A stretch of 24,945 nucleotides of DNA from JANXSF01 sp043755435 (lineage in GTDB: Bacteria; Acidobacteriota; Terriglobia; Bryobacterales; Bryobacteraceae): positions 1 through 24,945 of the forward strand of contig JAYUSZ010000285.1 of assembly GCA_043755435.1 (NCBI GenBank). Reading direction: 5' to 3'. The notes under the pieces were generated by a model, which saw only the letters and a program-made list of their open reading frames with translations, was not told the origin of the DNA and searched no databases. Below, in pieces: positions 7,629 through 16,459 of this stretch (positions within the stretch are counted from its first letter, which is position 1; every line of letters starts with the position of its first letter). The translations under genes and the position numbers were made by a program.

Positions 7629-8273
7629 ATGTTAGCTAGACCATTAGTTGTAATTGCCGCAGTAGTGCTTGCCATATCAATTCCCGCCTTAGCTGGAGTA
7701 ATTACCAACGATCCCAATCTTCCCCCAAATGTAGGTGCATATGTTTCGCCTTCGCAAGTCCACGCCTGCTACCCTGTATGCGCCAATATCGATCTGAGTG
7801 ATATCTCGCATAGCTTTTTTACAAACATCATCCGAACACCCTCTGGGGCAAATGAAATAGAGACCTTCGACTCGATAGCCACCGGGATGGTGAGCATTTT
7901 AGGAGGAGCATTTCAGCCCATCACGCTTGCTGGTCCCGTTCAAACAATTGTCTTCAACAAGATCGGGAATGTGACCGGGACATTCCAAACCGAAATGCTG
8001 GCGTTGAACTTGGTTGGTGGAGGTGGCATCATGATTCGAGAAAGTCCGACTCTGCCATCACAGGGACAAACGACCATAACAAGTATCGGAGGAGGCCAAT
8101 TCAGGATTGACAGTTTCTTCGATGTTTTCACGGAGTTGTCTATTGATGGAGGACAGACGTGGATTCCATCGAACGGCTCTACGCGGGTTGAATTGGGAAT
8201 TCCAGAGCCGGGCACACGCCTACTATTAGGTTTAGGGTTCGCTCTGATTTTTGTCCGCCGAAAGAAATTCTAG
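7629..8273 (+). CDS. PEP-CTERM sorting-domain secreted protein
   Basis: This 214-aa protein has a signal peptide (residues 1 to about 22, ending PALAG). Its C-terminal PEP-CTERM signal occupies residues about 190-214: IPEP, a hydrophobic helix, then RRKK. The middle part is beta-rich, with an ETFDSIATG block and an RIDSFFDVFTELSIDGG block. It contains two Cys near residues 48 and 52 (HACYPVC) that could form a disulfide; there is no catalytic motif. Export by Sec and processing by an exosortase follow from the family. The start is ATG 7629, with AAGGAG at 7616-7621 and a 7-nt spacer. It has its own promoter candidate with a tandem repeat and is convergent with the sulfatase gene. Its sequence differs from the 2285-2950 protein outside the sorting signal. 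Confidence 0.9.
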   Translation: MLARPLVVIAAVVLAISIPALAGVITNDPNLPPNVGAYVSPSQVHACYPVCANIDLSDISHSFFTNIIRTPSGANEIETFDSIATGMVSILGGAFQPITLAGPVQTIVFNKIGNVTGTFQTEMLALNLVGGGGIMIRESPTLPSQGQTTITSIGGGQFRIDSFFDVFTELSIDGGQTWIPSNGSTRVELGIPEPGTRLLLGLGFALIFVRRKKF

Positions 8274-8336
8274 AACTTCGCTGAAATGCCAGCTAAAAGA
8301 GGCGAGGCCTATTGCATTGCGTTCGCCTTAGCAAGA

Positions 8337-9794
8337 CTACTTCCAGGTAGATTCCCAATCTCCCCAAGGACTCTTCGCGCTGCCAACTTGGGCACTCACT
8401 TCACGGTAATGGGTTGCCTTGGCCCGTTCAATGTAGCGGGCCCCAGGCAAGAACTCATCGCCGGCTGATTTCAACTTACGATCCAGAATACGCTCCATCC
8501 GTGATTGCAAATCGCGATGCGCTGACTGATTTACCAGGTTATGCATCTGGTACGGATCGGTCTTGTTATCGTAGAGCAGCCATGGCCCGTGGATGGACCG
8601 GACATAGGTATGCCTCGGTGTTCTCAATCCACGATACTCAGCGATGCCATGACGTCGCACTACAGAAAACGAAGCTGGCAAATTCAACAGCGCGGATGGT
8701 TCGGCCTCTTCCTTCTTCCGCCCTGTCATAAGCGGGGTCATATCCGATCCTTGCACCGAATCCGGGGTCTTCAACCCTGCAAGACCCAGCAGTGTTGGCA
8801 TGATATCGGGAGCATCAATGGGAGTGTTCAACACCCTCCGTTTCTTCCCAAGCAACCGTGGATAGCGAACCATGAAAGGAACGCGCAACGATTCGTCCCA
8901 TGGATGCTGTTTGTGATCCATACCCTGGCTTTGGAGCATGTCGCCGTGGTCGGATGCGAAGACAAAAACGGTGTCTTCCGCCAACCCTGTATCGTCCACA
9001 GCTTTCTTGAGCCGCTCAACGCAATCGTCAAGGGCTGCCATGTGGGCGTAGTAACCGCGGAGGTTTTTGATTCCTTCTTCGGCATGCGATTTCGGGACAT
9101 TCGGCCGTAGTTGAATTTCCTGCTTTTCGTATAGGGCGCGATACTTTTCTGGAGAGGTTTGATAAGGATCGTGAGGCGGGCCCAGGGAAACAACCAATAA
9201 GTATGGATCACTGGCTTTGGCGCGGGTGCGGATGAATTCGCAGGCATCGGTGGTTTGCGCAATCGCATCGTACCCTTCCCAGTAACGCTCCGTTTTGTCG
9301 TTGCCGAAATAGTATAAAGACCGGTTGTAGTTATGAGTGCATTCGCAGGTCTTCCAATAGTCAAAGCCGAAGCGCGACTCTTCAGGGATCCAGGTTAGAC
9401 GCCGTTCGGCTTTGCCTTCAGGACTGCCGTAGATGTGCCATTTGCCAATGTAACCGGTGGCGTAACCTGCTTTTTTGAAAGTCTCTCCCAGGGTGGCACC
9501 GTTGGGCCGCAACTCTACATCATTCACTACCAGTCCATGTTTCACGGCATATTGGCCAGTCATCAACGTGGCACGATATGGACTGCACACAGGGAATCCG
9601 GACACTGCGTTTTGGAAATCGCAGGATTCGGCAGCCAGGCTATCGACGGCAGGTGTGCGGGCGTTCTTATCACCGCGGTAACTAAAAGCCTGTGCACGCC
9701 ACTGATCCACCAGAACGTAGACAATGTTAGGACGGCGCACTGGATTGGCGAATGCCGATAGCAGCAGGGCGCGGCGGCTTACTGTTTCACTCAT
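8337..9794 (-). CDS. Type I sulfatase (Cys-type, formylglycine-dependent)
   Basis: This 485-aa enzyme belongs to the alkaline phosphatase/arylsulfatase superfamily. The maturation motif is C70-S-P-Y-R74, where Cys70 would be converted to formylglycine. Metal-site residues include D30 near the start (NIVYVLVDQ) and D282-H283 in FASDHGD; GKWH (117-120) and PPHDPY (206-211) are also typical. Such enzymes hydrolyse sulfate esters, often on polysaccharides. The N-terminus SRRALLL resembles a twin-arginine export signal, though a short one, so location is uncertain. No Shine-Dalgarno site precedes ATG 9794; TACAAT lies 7 nt upstream of it. A radical SAM gene ends 26 nt upstream, but it is not of the sulfatase-maturase type. 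Family very likely; substrate unknown. Confidence 0.93.
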   Translation of the reverse strand: MSETVSRRALLLSAFANPVRRPNIVYVLVDQWRAQAFSYRGDKNARTPAVDSLAAESCDFQNAVSGFPVCSPYRATLMTGQYAVKHGLVVNDVELRPNGATLGETFKKAGYATGYIGKWHIYGSPEGKAERRLTWIPEESRFGFDYWKTCECTHNYNRSLYYFGNDKTERYWEGYDAIAQTTDACEFIRTRAKASDPYLLVVSLGPPHDPYQTSPEKYRALYEKQEIQLRPNVPKSHAEEGIKNLRGYYAHMAALDDCVERLKKAVDDTGLAEDTVFVFASDHGDMLQSQGMDHKQHPWDESLRVPFMVRYPRLLGKKRRVLNTPIDAPDIMPTLLGLAGLKTPDSVQGSDMTPLMTGRKKEEAEPSALLNLPASFSVVRRHGIAEYRGLRTPRHTYVRSIHGPWLLYDNKTDPYQMHNLVNQSAHRDLQSRMERILDRKLKSAGDEFLPGARYIERAKATHYREVSAQVGSAKSPWGDWESTWK

Positions 9795-9801
9795 AGCTGG
9801 T

Positions 9802-9807
9802 ATTGTA
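9802..9807 (-). promoter_or_regulatory. -10 box for a leaderless sulfatase transcript
   Basis: Read on the minus strand this is TACAAT, matching the -10 consensus at 5 of 6 positions and ending 7 nt before ATG 9794. No Shine-Dalgarno site is present, so transcription would start at or beside the start codon. No convincing -35 is seen. Confidence 0.4.
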
Positions 9808-9820
9808 TCGCAGCCTCAGT

Positions 9821-11629
9821 TTAGAGCACGCGGAATTGCCCAGCGGCAGCAGCAGAAGCGGCTGGCACATAGCCTTCTGGCATGTCTCCATTGTCAGTCC
9901 TTAGAAACTTCCATTGATGCGGCTTAATGGTTGCCAGCAGTTCTTTGCGGCTCTTGATGGCCACTGGTTTCGGCTTATAGAGTTTCCCCATGCGCGCCGC
10001 CAAGCCCTCTGGAATGGCACTGCTGAACATCAACAACGGCCAAGTGAAATTGGGTCCGTTCAGTTTGCGCAGTTTGTAAAGCCAGAGACCTACCGCACCT
10101 ATTCGCCATGCTGTGGGGGCCCACCAGCTTATCTGGCCGGGGCGAAGATTCATTTTCCAACACTTCATCATCAACTGCCATTGCAGCGGAGTTAGTTGCT
10201 TGGTTGCGGCCACTCCGGTACGATTCGCCATTCTTGTATCGTGCAGTGGGGTGAATATGGAAGGCACGAAAAAGGCAAATAATCCGCGGCTTTCCACTTC
10301 ATTCAGAAGATCCAGCGTGGCCATTACATCTTCATCCGTCTCGCCTGGATTGCCAATCATCAGCGTCATCGCAGGGAACCAGTTGTTGCGGTTCAGCACA
10401 GTTAATCCTTGCACTACAACGCTGGGCCAATCTTCCACAGAGAAGGGCACACCTTTTCCAGGCATGATCATTTTTGCCATTCGGGGCGATCCGGTTTCCA
10501 AGCCAATCAATGGTGCTAACGCTTTTTTCTTGGGATGGCTACTGAGCAGCGGAAGATGAATCGGACTTTTGTCGATCATCAATTTCGACATTTTTTCAAT
10601 CAACAGCGGATCCACCACAGCAGGGGCGATTGTGCAGTGGCTGAGAATGTGTTGTTCAACTCCGGGAGTGTTGACAACGTCAGAGAACAAATCGAGCAGC
10701 GCTTCGCGATTCGGGAAATAAAAGGGGGTGTCTGTATGGACCTGTCCCCAAATAAACAGATCCTCAGTAGCCAGTGAAATTTGCTTGTTCCCCTGGCTTA
10801 CGTTGGCGCGAACTGCGTCCATGATTTTGGATTTTGGAAGGTCCAGCTGCGGGTTCAGATCGGGCAAACAGAATTGACAACGACGGCCACAGCCGGTGGT
10901 CATTTCGACGACGCCGAAGGTGGTTCGTTTGTCTGAAAACATCACCTCTTCGCGCGTCTTTGGATGGCCAACGTCTATTTGTCTGGGTAAGGCTTCGCCA
11001 TCGAGTGCCTTGCGGAAAAGCTCAAGAGTTTCCGCAGATTCAGCCCGCCCTTCCACTACGCAATCCACGCCAAGTTCGTCGAAGGAATCGGTCTGTGCGA
11101 TTTGCCAACCACCTGACCCGCCGACAATTACTTTGAAATTCTGGCGATACTCACTGCCTTTGATGGATGCGAACAGTTGGCGGGAATAGTGCGAGTTAAT
11201 TGGTTCCTTTGAGGATCCGAAAATGGAAGTATAAACTCCGGCGGCAAAGGTGACACCCAAAGGATTGTGGGTGGAAAGGGCCACCACGCGTGTTTCCGGA
11301 CCGATGAATTTATGAATATCATCGGGAAAACACACCACTACATCACTGGCTGGATACTTGCTGAGTAAGACGGTTTCCACCACTCTAACTCCAGCAGGCA
11401 TGTAACGAGCGGATTGATCTTCGTTATATTCCAGATCGCGCCAACGCGGATATTTCTTGTTCAGAATGCCTTCCAGCCAGATCGGCAGGGAAGCCATACT
11501 CATTTGAATGAAGTACCCCGCATGATCGATTACTTCGGTCAACGGGGCTGTGAGGATAATCCGCGCACTGCTTCTTTCGGCGGCCTCGATTCCAACGGAT
11601 GCACCGTTGGTTGCTTGGTGGTTGATCAT
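9821..11629 (-). CDS. Radical SAM protein with N-terminal B12-binding-like domain
   Basis: This 602-aa protein has the radical SAM cluster motif C247-x3-C251-x2-C254 inside TTGCGRRCQFC, which binds a 4Fe-4S cluster for S-adenosylmethionine cleavage. Residues about 80-215 look like the Rossmann-type cobalamin-binding domain of B12-dependent radical SAM enzymes (VVALSTHNPLG, FKVIVGGSGGWQ, VDCVVEGRAE). The classical DxHxxG cobalamin motif is not clear. After the core comes GLETGSPR and MTLMIGNPGETDED, typical of this superfamily's barrel, then a basic C-terminus. The start is ATG 11629 with GGAG 8 nt upstream. The sulfatase begins 26 nt downstream on the same strand, so co-transcription is possible. 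The reaction is unknown; methylation or ring chemistry are usual for the class. Confidence 0.85.
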   Translation of the reverse strand: MINHQATNGASVGIEAAERSSARIILTAPLTEVIDHAGYFIQMSMASLPIWLEGILNKKYPRWRDLEYNEDQSARYMPAGVRVVETVLLSKYPASDVVVCFPDDIHKFIGPETRVVALSTHNPLGVTFAAGVYTSIFGSSKEPINSHYSRQLFASIKGSEYRQNFKVIVGGSGGWQIAQTDSFDELGVDCVVEGRAESAETLELFRKALDGEALPRQIDVGHPKTREEVMFSDKRTTFGVVEMTTGCGRRCQFCLPDLNPQLDLPKSKIMDAVRANVSQGNKQISLATEDLFIWGQVHTDTPFYFPNREALLDLFSDVVNTPGVEQHILSHCTIAPAVVDPLLIEKMSKLMIDKSPIHLPLLSSHPKKKALAPLIGLETGSPRMAKMIMPGKGVPFSVEDWPSVVVQGLTVLNRNNWFPAMTLMIGNPGETDEDVMATLDLLNEVESRGLFAFFVPSIFTPLHDTRMANRTGVAATKQLTPLQWQLMMKCWKMNLRPGQISWWAPTAWRIGAVGLWLYKLRKLNGPNFTWPLLMFSSAIPEGLAARMGKLYKPKPVAIKSRKELLATIKPHQWKFLRTDNGDMPEGYVPAASAAAAGQFRVL

Positions 11630-12042
11630 TCGCTATGCTCCAACCGCTATGCTCGAAATGCTCTGAAATTTAGCTACTGTGTTTGTTCAAAGTGGAAAAT
11701 AACGCCCACCTTTTCCTGAGCATACCATGAGATTGATGGAACGGATCAGATGCGCGGTAAAAACTTTCCGCATGCGCAACTACTGCGGTAAGGATGGGAC
11801 GGGTGGCAACGCGGAAACTATCGTTTATCCGCCGTTGGTGCTGTGTTTTGCCCGAGTTCCCTCAAGAACTTCGGCTCCACGCCGCAAATCAAAATCACTC
11901 AAGGAATAAATTTCGATTGACTAATTCCAAAGTATGGTGAATAATTTAAGCGAATTACGGTGCAGCGTCCAGTAATTTCGCGGCTTAGTAAGTTTGAATG
12001 CGGCTTAGTCTTGAGTTTAGCGGTCCTAGTGGAGGTTCCGTC
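11630..12042. other. Divergent intergenic region
   Basis: These 413 bases lie between the radical SAM gene (minus) and the amine-oxidase-like gene (plus). A 60-codon open frame at 11727-11909 has no ribosome-binding site or recognisable product and is not called. Near the radical SAM start, the 10-mer CGCTATGCTC is repeated at 11631-11640 and 11645-11654. A strong plus-strand promoter lies at 11917-11945. I see no RNA gene or terminator. Confidence 0.6.
11917..11945 (+). promoter_or_regulatory. Sigma-70-type promoter for the amine-oxidase-like gene
   Basis: TTGACT (11917-11922) and AATAAT (11940-11945) are separated by 17 nt, each matching its consensus at 5 of 6 positions. Transcription from about 11952 would give a leader of roughly 90 nt before ATG 12043. 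Confidence 0.55.
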
Positions 12043-13815
12043 ATGCCCGTTCTTGATAACGAAGTTGGTGAAGTGGTTGGTACGGTAGGAGATACTGAGT
12101 ACCGGCAAGTCTTACTCAATCCGGCAGCAGGAGCAACGCACATTACGCCCGATGGGCGGACTTGGGTTGCAGTGCGAGAAGGGGTCGTGAATGGGGAAGT
12201 GGTCCCGTCACCCTTTACCATCCATTGGAAGGGAGCCTCCGAAGCTGCTCAGTTTGATATCGGACTGGAACTTCATGGTCCAAGCCCGTCACAACTCGAC
12301 GCTGCTCAAAGGGAACTACTACAACACCCGGAAGTGAGCAGGCAACTCGTCGGCTCGCGATTCCAAGTCCTGTCATTTACTTTGCAGGATTCCGGCATAA
12401 AAACTGTCGAACCTTCCATTCCCAACCAAGTGCGATTGACCGTCTACGACTACACCCGCAACCGGACACTAGTCGTAAACAGCCGGCTCGGGGCCAACGA
12501 AACCGTCGAAATTTCAGAGTATGGCAGTCATGAACTCCCAGCTCAAGATGAGTTCGCAGCAGCTGTCAATTTACTTCAGCGACATGCCGATTTTGGGCCT
12601 CGGCTCCTCGACGGAACGGTGCGTACATACCGGCCGATGCCGCCGCTTGTCCCAGTGGAACTACCGGATGGCCGCATTGAGCGCAATATCGCCGTGGGGT
12701 TAAATCGTGGCGATACCAGGCACCGTATTGTGAGCGTGAATTTGAACAGGGACCACATTATAGTGGACCGGCTTCCAGATGTCGCTTTCCCATCCAACTC
12801 GAATTGTGGACCTCCGGCTGACGACAACTGTGCAAGCGGCGGAAGTGCCCAGCGCGCGAATGTCACGATCAAGCAAGGGGCCAACACATTGTGGACGTTC
12901 CAGGTTGTCAGACCCTCTGCGTCTTCGGGCACAAACGGGTCTGCCATCGAATTGCAACATGTCCGCTACAAAGGAAAGCAGGTTCTGTACCGTGCCCATG
13001 TTCCAATCCTGAACATCCAATACCTCAACGCGGCTGGAAACTGTGGACCTACATACCGGGATTGGCAAAACCAGGAAGCATGCTTCCAGGCGACGGGAAC
13101 TGATCCGCTGCCCGGATTCCGTCTGTGCTCAAGCCCCGCCACCACAATCTTCGACACGGGATCCGATACCGGCAATTTTAGAGGGGTGGCTATCTACAAA
13201 CAGGGGCAAGAAGTGGTGCTTGTAAGCGAGCTTGCGGCGGGATGGTACCGTTACATTTCGCTATGGCGCTTCCATGTGGACGGAACAATACGGCCCCGTT
13301 TCGCGTTTGGTGCAACGGACAATCCATGCACCTGCCAGACTCACCATCATCACGTTTATTGGAGATTCGATTTTGATATCGAAACCGCAACTAACAATAT
13401 AGTGGAGGAGTTCAACGATCCGATTCTTGTTGGCAATTCCCACTGGCACAAGAAAGTCTATGAAATCCGTCGTTCGCGCGATGCAGCTCACAAGCGAAAG
13501 TGGAAGGTTAGCAATACCGTCACGGGCTCGGGGTACGAGCTAATTCCCGGAGCCAACGACGGCAATGCCGATTCCTATGGAATCGGAGATTTATGGGTTC
13601 TTCGCTACAAACCTTCTGAGATCGACGATGGCCAGGGCTTTACCACAGATCCGGCTCTCTCGGTCGCCCACCTGGACAGATTTAAGAGCCCTGCGGAGTT
13701 GGTTGAAAACCAGGATGTGGTGCTGTGGTACTCGGGTCATTTCCTGCACGACGAAACGCATGCGGGAGGACAGCCGCATATTATTGGTCCCGATCTGAAA
13801 CCAGTGAACTGGTAG
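12043..13815 (+). CDS. Divergent copper-amine-oxidase-like protein
   Basis: The 590-aa product matches the C-terminal catalytic half of copper amine oxidases. WYRYISLWRF carries Tyr402 at the place of the tyrosine that becomes topaquinone. THHHHVYWRFDFDI supplies the HxH copper ligands (best fit His434 and His436). DLWVLRYKPSE and DVVLWYSGHFLH supply the third ligand (His569). LYRAHVPILNIQY near 310-322 fits the family's VPYGD region. Known enzymes oxidise primary amines to aldehydes, ammonia and hydrogen peroxide. Here the usual Asn-Tyr-Asp/Glu cofactor motif is Trp-Tyr-Arg and the stretch from VPYGD to Tyr is shortened, so activity is uncertain. No signal peptide is seen. The start is ATG 12043 with GGAGG at 12031-12035 and a 7-nt spacer; the in-frame ATG at 11998 lacks such a site. 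Confidence 0.75.
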   Translation: MPVLDNEVGEVVGTVGDTEYRQVLLNPAAGATHITPDGRTWVAVREGVVNGEVVPSPFTIHWKGASEAAQFDIGLELHGPSPSQLDAAQRELLQHPEVSRQLVGSRFQVLSFTLQDSGIKTVEPSIPNQVRLTVYDYTRNRTLVVNSRLGANETVEISEYGSHELPAQDEFAAAVNLLQRHADFGPRLLDGTVRTYRPMPPLVPVELPDGRIERNIAVGLNRGDTRHRIVSVNLNRDHIIVDRLPDVAFPSNSNCGPPADDNCASGGSAQRANVTIKQGANTLWTFQVVRPSASSGTNGSAIELQHVRYKGKQVLYRAHVPILNIQYLNAAGNCGPTYRDWQNQEACFQATGTDPLPGFRLCSSPATTIFDTGSDTGNFRGVAIYKQGQEVVLVSELAAGWYRYISLWRFHVDGTIRPRFAFGATDNPCTCQTHHHHVYWRFDFDIETATNNIVEEFNDPILVGNSHWHKKVYEIRRSRDAAHKRKWKVSNTVTGSGYELIPGANDGNADSYGIGDLWVLRYKPSEIDDGQGFTTDPALSVAHLDRFKSPAELVENQDVVLWYSGHFLHDETHAGGQPHIIGPDLKPVNW

Positions 13816-14080
13816 GCCTACGTCGCTATAATTGCAGGACCGCCTCTTACAACGCCAAAAGCTCGAAGATTGGGTGCTTTCGGTCTCTGGTATTGCGGCT
13901 GCGTAAACCTAACGAACCTAATTTTACATGGTAATCGATGATGTATGCGCCGCTAAGAATTTGCCCTGAGTCCCGGCGAAGCGTATTTCAGTACTCAGAA
14001 AGAAAAACGATTGGTAATTCTCTGTCAGGATCGCTCACTTCGTTCCTCAAGAAAAGGACGATTGCTCTTGCTGGCTGCGG

Positions 14081-14086
14081 TACACT
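14081..14086 (+). promoter_or_regulatory. -10 box for a leaderless acylase transcript
   Basis: TACACT ends 6 nt before ATG 14093, and no Shine-Dalgarno site is present. This spacing puts the expected transcription start at the start codon. No clear -35 element is visible. Confidence 0.4.
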
Positions 14087-14092
14087 TTCGGA

Positions 14093-16459
14093 ATGCGGCT
14101 ACTTTGCACTTTCCTACTACTGGCTATTCAACTCCTACCTGCGGAACCGAGTTATGAAGCGCGCATTCGCCGCACCAGTTATGGCATTCCACACATTCAA
14201 GCGAAGGACTTCGGCAGCCTGGGTTATGGCGAAGGATATGCCCAGGCGGAAGATCATCTGTGTACGATAGCCGATCAAGTGGTGCGGGCCAATGGGGAAC
14301 GATCGAAGTACTTCGGCCCTGGGAAGCAGCAGGAACATATCGCATCGGACTTGACCATGAAGGCATTCGGACTTGCTGCTCGCGGTGCAGATAACTTGGC
14401 CAAGCAGCCGGTGGAACTGCGCGATTGGTATGCCGGCTACGCTGCTGGATACAACAAGTATTTGACCGAAACCGGCAAAGACAAAATAGGTGGTTGGTGC
14501 AAGGGTGCCGAATGGGTTCGGCCTATCACAGGAAGTGACATTACTACTTACCAACAAGTGTTCTTGTTAGTAAGTACAGGGTTTGCGCAGATGATTGCCA
14601 GCGCAAAACCTCCTGGTGCAGCGGAGAAAGCTGTGGCCGCAAATGGAACTTGGCCGGATTTGGATGTGGCAAGCAACGGGTGGGCTATCGGAAAAGATCT
14701 GAGCGCTGGTGGACGCGGCATGCTGGTGGCAAATCCGCACTATCCCTGGGTTGGTGCCAACCGCTTCTGGGAAAAACATTTGGAAATTCCTGGAAAACTG
14801 AATGTCTATGGAAGCGGTTTGGTGGGTACTCCGGGAGTTGCAATTGGGTTCAATCGCGATGTGGCATGGACACATACTGTTTCGGCAGGGAAGCGGTATA
14901 CGCTCTATGCGTTGGATTTGGAGCCCGGCAAACCCACGGTCTATCGTTACGACAAGCAGACGCGCGCTATGACGTCGAAGGTGGTGAAGGTGGAAGTGAA
15001 GCAGGCTGATGGTTCGCTGAAGAGTGAAGATCATACGGTGTGGTTCAGCCACTACGGACCTATAGTGAACATGCCGCGGTTAGGATGGACGAGCCAGCGC
15101 GCCTATGCTGTGCGCGATAGCAATTGGGACAACCAAACTAGCCCAGCGCAGTGGCTTGCAATGGGGCGGGCGCGGAGCATGAAGGAGTTTCAAGCAGCTC
15201 ATGAACAGTATCAAGGGATGCCATGGGTGAATACAATTGCCTCGTCTCGCGAGGGTGTTGCCTGGTACACCGACAGCGCCTCCACGCCTAACTTGTCGAA
15301 AGAAGCTTTGAGTCTTTGGTTGGATCGTCGAAAGAAAGATCCGACGACTAAGTCGTTGTTTGAGGGCCAGGGGATTGTGATGTTGGATGGAAGTGATTCG
15401 CGCTTTGAATGGCAGAACGATGCTGGTTCGCGGAAACCAGGCACGATTCCGTTTTCCAAAGTACCGCAAATAGAAAGAACGGATTACGTGTTCAATTCCA
15501 ATGACAGTTTCTGGCTGGCAAACGGGGCTGTTCCGCTTGCTGGTGAGTATTCCCCATTGCACGGGGAGCAGCGAACCGTTCGTTCGCTTCGCACCCGAAA
15601 CAACGCCTTGACGCTGAGTCTGAATTCACCCGATAAGCCGGCTGGGAGCGATGGCAAGTTCACTCTGGATGAAATGGCTGACGCCATACTCAGTAACCGC
15701 AGTTTAACTGCCGAGTTAGTGAAGGATGACTTAGTGAAACGTTGCGAAGCGCAGCCCTTGGTGAAGTTAACGGAGGATGCGGTGGATGTAAGTGCCGGTT
15801 GTAATATCCTGTCGAAGTGGAATGGACGGTTCGATCTGGAAAGTCGCGGCGCCGTTCTGTTTCGAGAATGGTTGGGACAATTCACGCAACCCGATTTCAT
15901 GGCGAAGGGTAAACTGTTCGCTGTTGAGTACGATGCGGCTGATCCAGTGGGGACTCCTCGCGGATTGGCCGAAGGCGCAGGTCCACTGGAGAATTTCGCT
16001 AAGGCCGTTAAGCTCTTGCGCACTGCAAACATTGCCTTGGATGTGCCTTTAGGCGAGTTGCAATACGCGGATAAACATGGCCGGAGAATGCCGGTGCATG
16101 GCGGCCAGGGATTTGTGGATGGGTTGATGAACATGCAGGTAAACGGAAGGAATCAGACAACGCTGGAGCCGATGGAAGATCAGAAGCCGGTGAAGGGTAG
16201 CCCGTTTCTGACGGACAAAGGATATCCAATAGTGCATGGTTCCAGCTTTCTTATGGCGCTTGAATTTACTGCGGCTGGTCCAAAGGCAAAGGCTTTTTTG
16301 ACTTACTCGGAATCTGGTGATCCTGCATCCCCTCATTACTCTGATCAAACGGAACTTTTCGCCAAAAAGCAGTGGCGGCCTGTGCTGTTTATGGAAAAAG
16401 ATGTCACTGCGGATACCAAGCGCGAGTATAAAGTGAACAACCGGAAATCGGGAAAGTAG
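14093..16459 (+). CDS. Penicillin acylase / acyl-homoserine-lactone acylase family Ntn-hydrolase (S45)
   Basis: This 788-aa precursor has a signal peptide (residues 1 to about 17, ending LLPAE). The alpha-chain start YEARIRRTSYGIPHIQA and GYGEGYAQAEDHL are typical of peptidase family S45. The self-cleavage site is A193/S194-N-G-W, making Ser194 the N-terminal nucleophile of a roughly 595-residue beta chain. Family members more often have Gly before this Ser. Downstream, LVANPHYPW, NVYGSGLVGTPGVAIGFN and DVAWTHTVS are conserved beta-chain blocks. The enzymes hydrolyse amide bonds of acylated compounds such as beta-lactams, N-acyl-homoserine lactones or acyl-peptides in the periplasm; the substrate cannot be told here. 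There is no Shine-Dalgarno site before ATG 14093 and TACACT lies 6 nt upstream, suggesting a leaderless mRNA. It is convergent with the TPR gene. Confidence 0.92.
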   Translation: MRLLCTFLLLAIQLLPAEPSYEARIRRTSYGIPHIQAKDFGSLGYGEGYAQAEDHLCTIADQVVRANGERSKYFGPGKQQEHIASDLTMKAFGLAARGADNLAKQPVELRDWYAGYAAGYNKYLTETGKDKIGGWCKGAEWVRPITGSDITTYQQVFLLVSTGFAQMIASAKPPGAAEKAVAANGTWPDLDVASNGWAIGKDLSAGGRGMLVANPHYPWVGANRFWEKHLEIPGKLNVYGSGLVGTPGVAIGFNRDVAWTHTVSAGKRYTLYALDLEPGKPTVYRYDKQTRAMTSKVVKVEVKQADGSLKSEDHTVWFSHYGPIVNMPRLGWTSQRAYAVRDSNWDNQTSPAQWLAMGRARSMKEFQAAHEQYQGMPWVNTIASSREGVAWYTDSASTPNLSKEALSLWLDRRKKDPTTKSLFEGQGIVMLDGSDSRFEWQNDAGSRKPGTIPFSKVPQIERTDYVFNSNDSFWLANGAVPLAGEYSPLHGEQRTVRSLRTRNNALTLSLNSPDKPAGSDGKFTLDEMADAILSNRSLTAELVKDDLVKRCEAQPLVKLTEDAVDVSAGCNILSKWNGRFDLESRGAVLFREWLGQFTQPDFMAKGKLFAVEYDAADPVGTPRGLAEGAGPLENFAKAVKLLRTANIALDVPLGELQYADKHGRRMPVHGGQGFVDGLMNMQVNGRNQTTLEPMEDQKPVKGSPFLTDKGYPIVHGSSFLMALEFTAAGPKAKAFLTYSESGDPASPHYSDQTELFAKKQWRPVLFMEKDVTADTKREYKVNNRKSGK

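Noticed and set aside
8300..8328. AGGCGA/TCGCCT inverted repeat between the second PEP-CTERM gene and the sulfatase
   Set aside because: Six-bp stem with a 17-nt loop and no T-run on either side; terminator function cannot be supported.
9821..11629. Radical SAM protein as anaerobic sulfatase-maturating enzyme
   Set aside because: It has a cobalamin-domain-like N-terminus and lacks the extra Cys clusters (SPASM) expected for anSME; adjacency alone does not support the call.
11727..11909. 60-codon open frame in the 11.6-12.0 kb gap
   Set aside because: No Shine-Dalgarno site, no family resemblance, and odd Cys/Arg-rich composition typical of non-coding frames.
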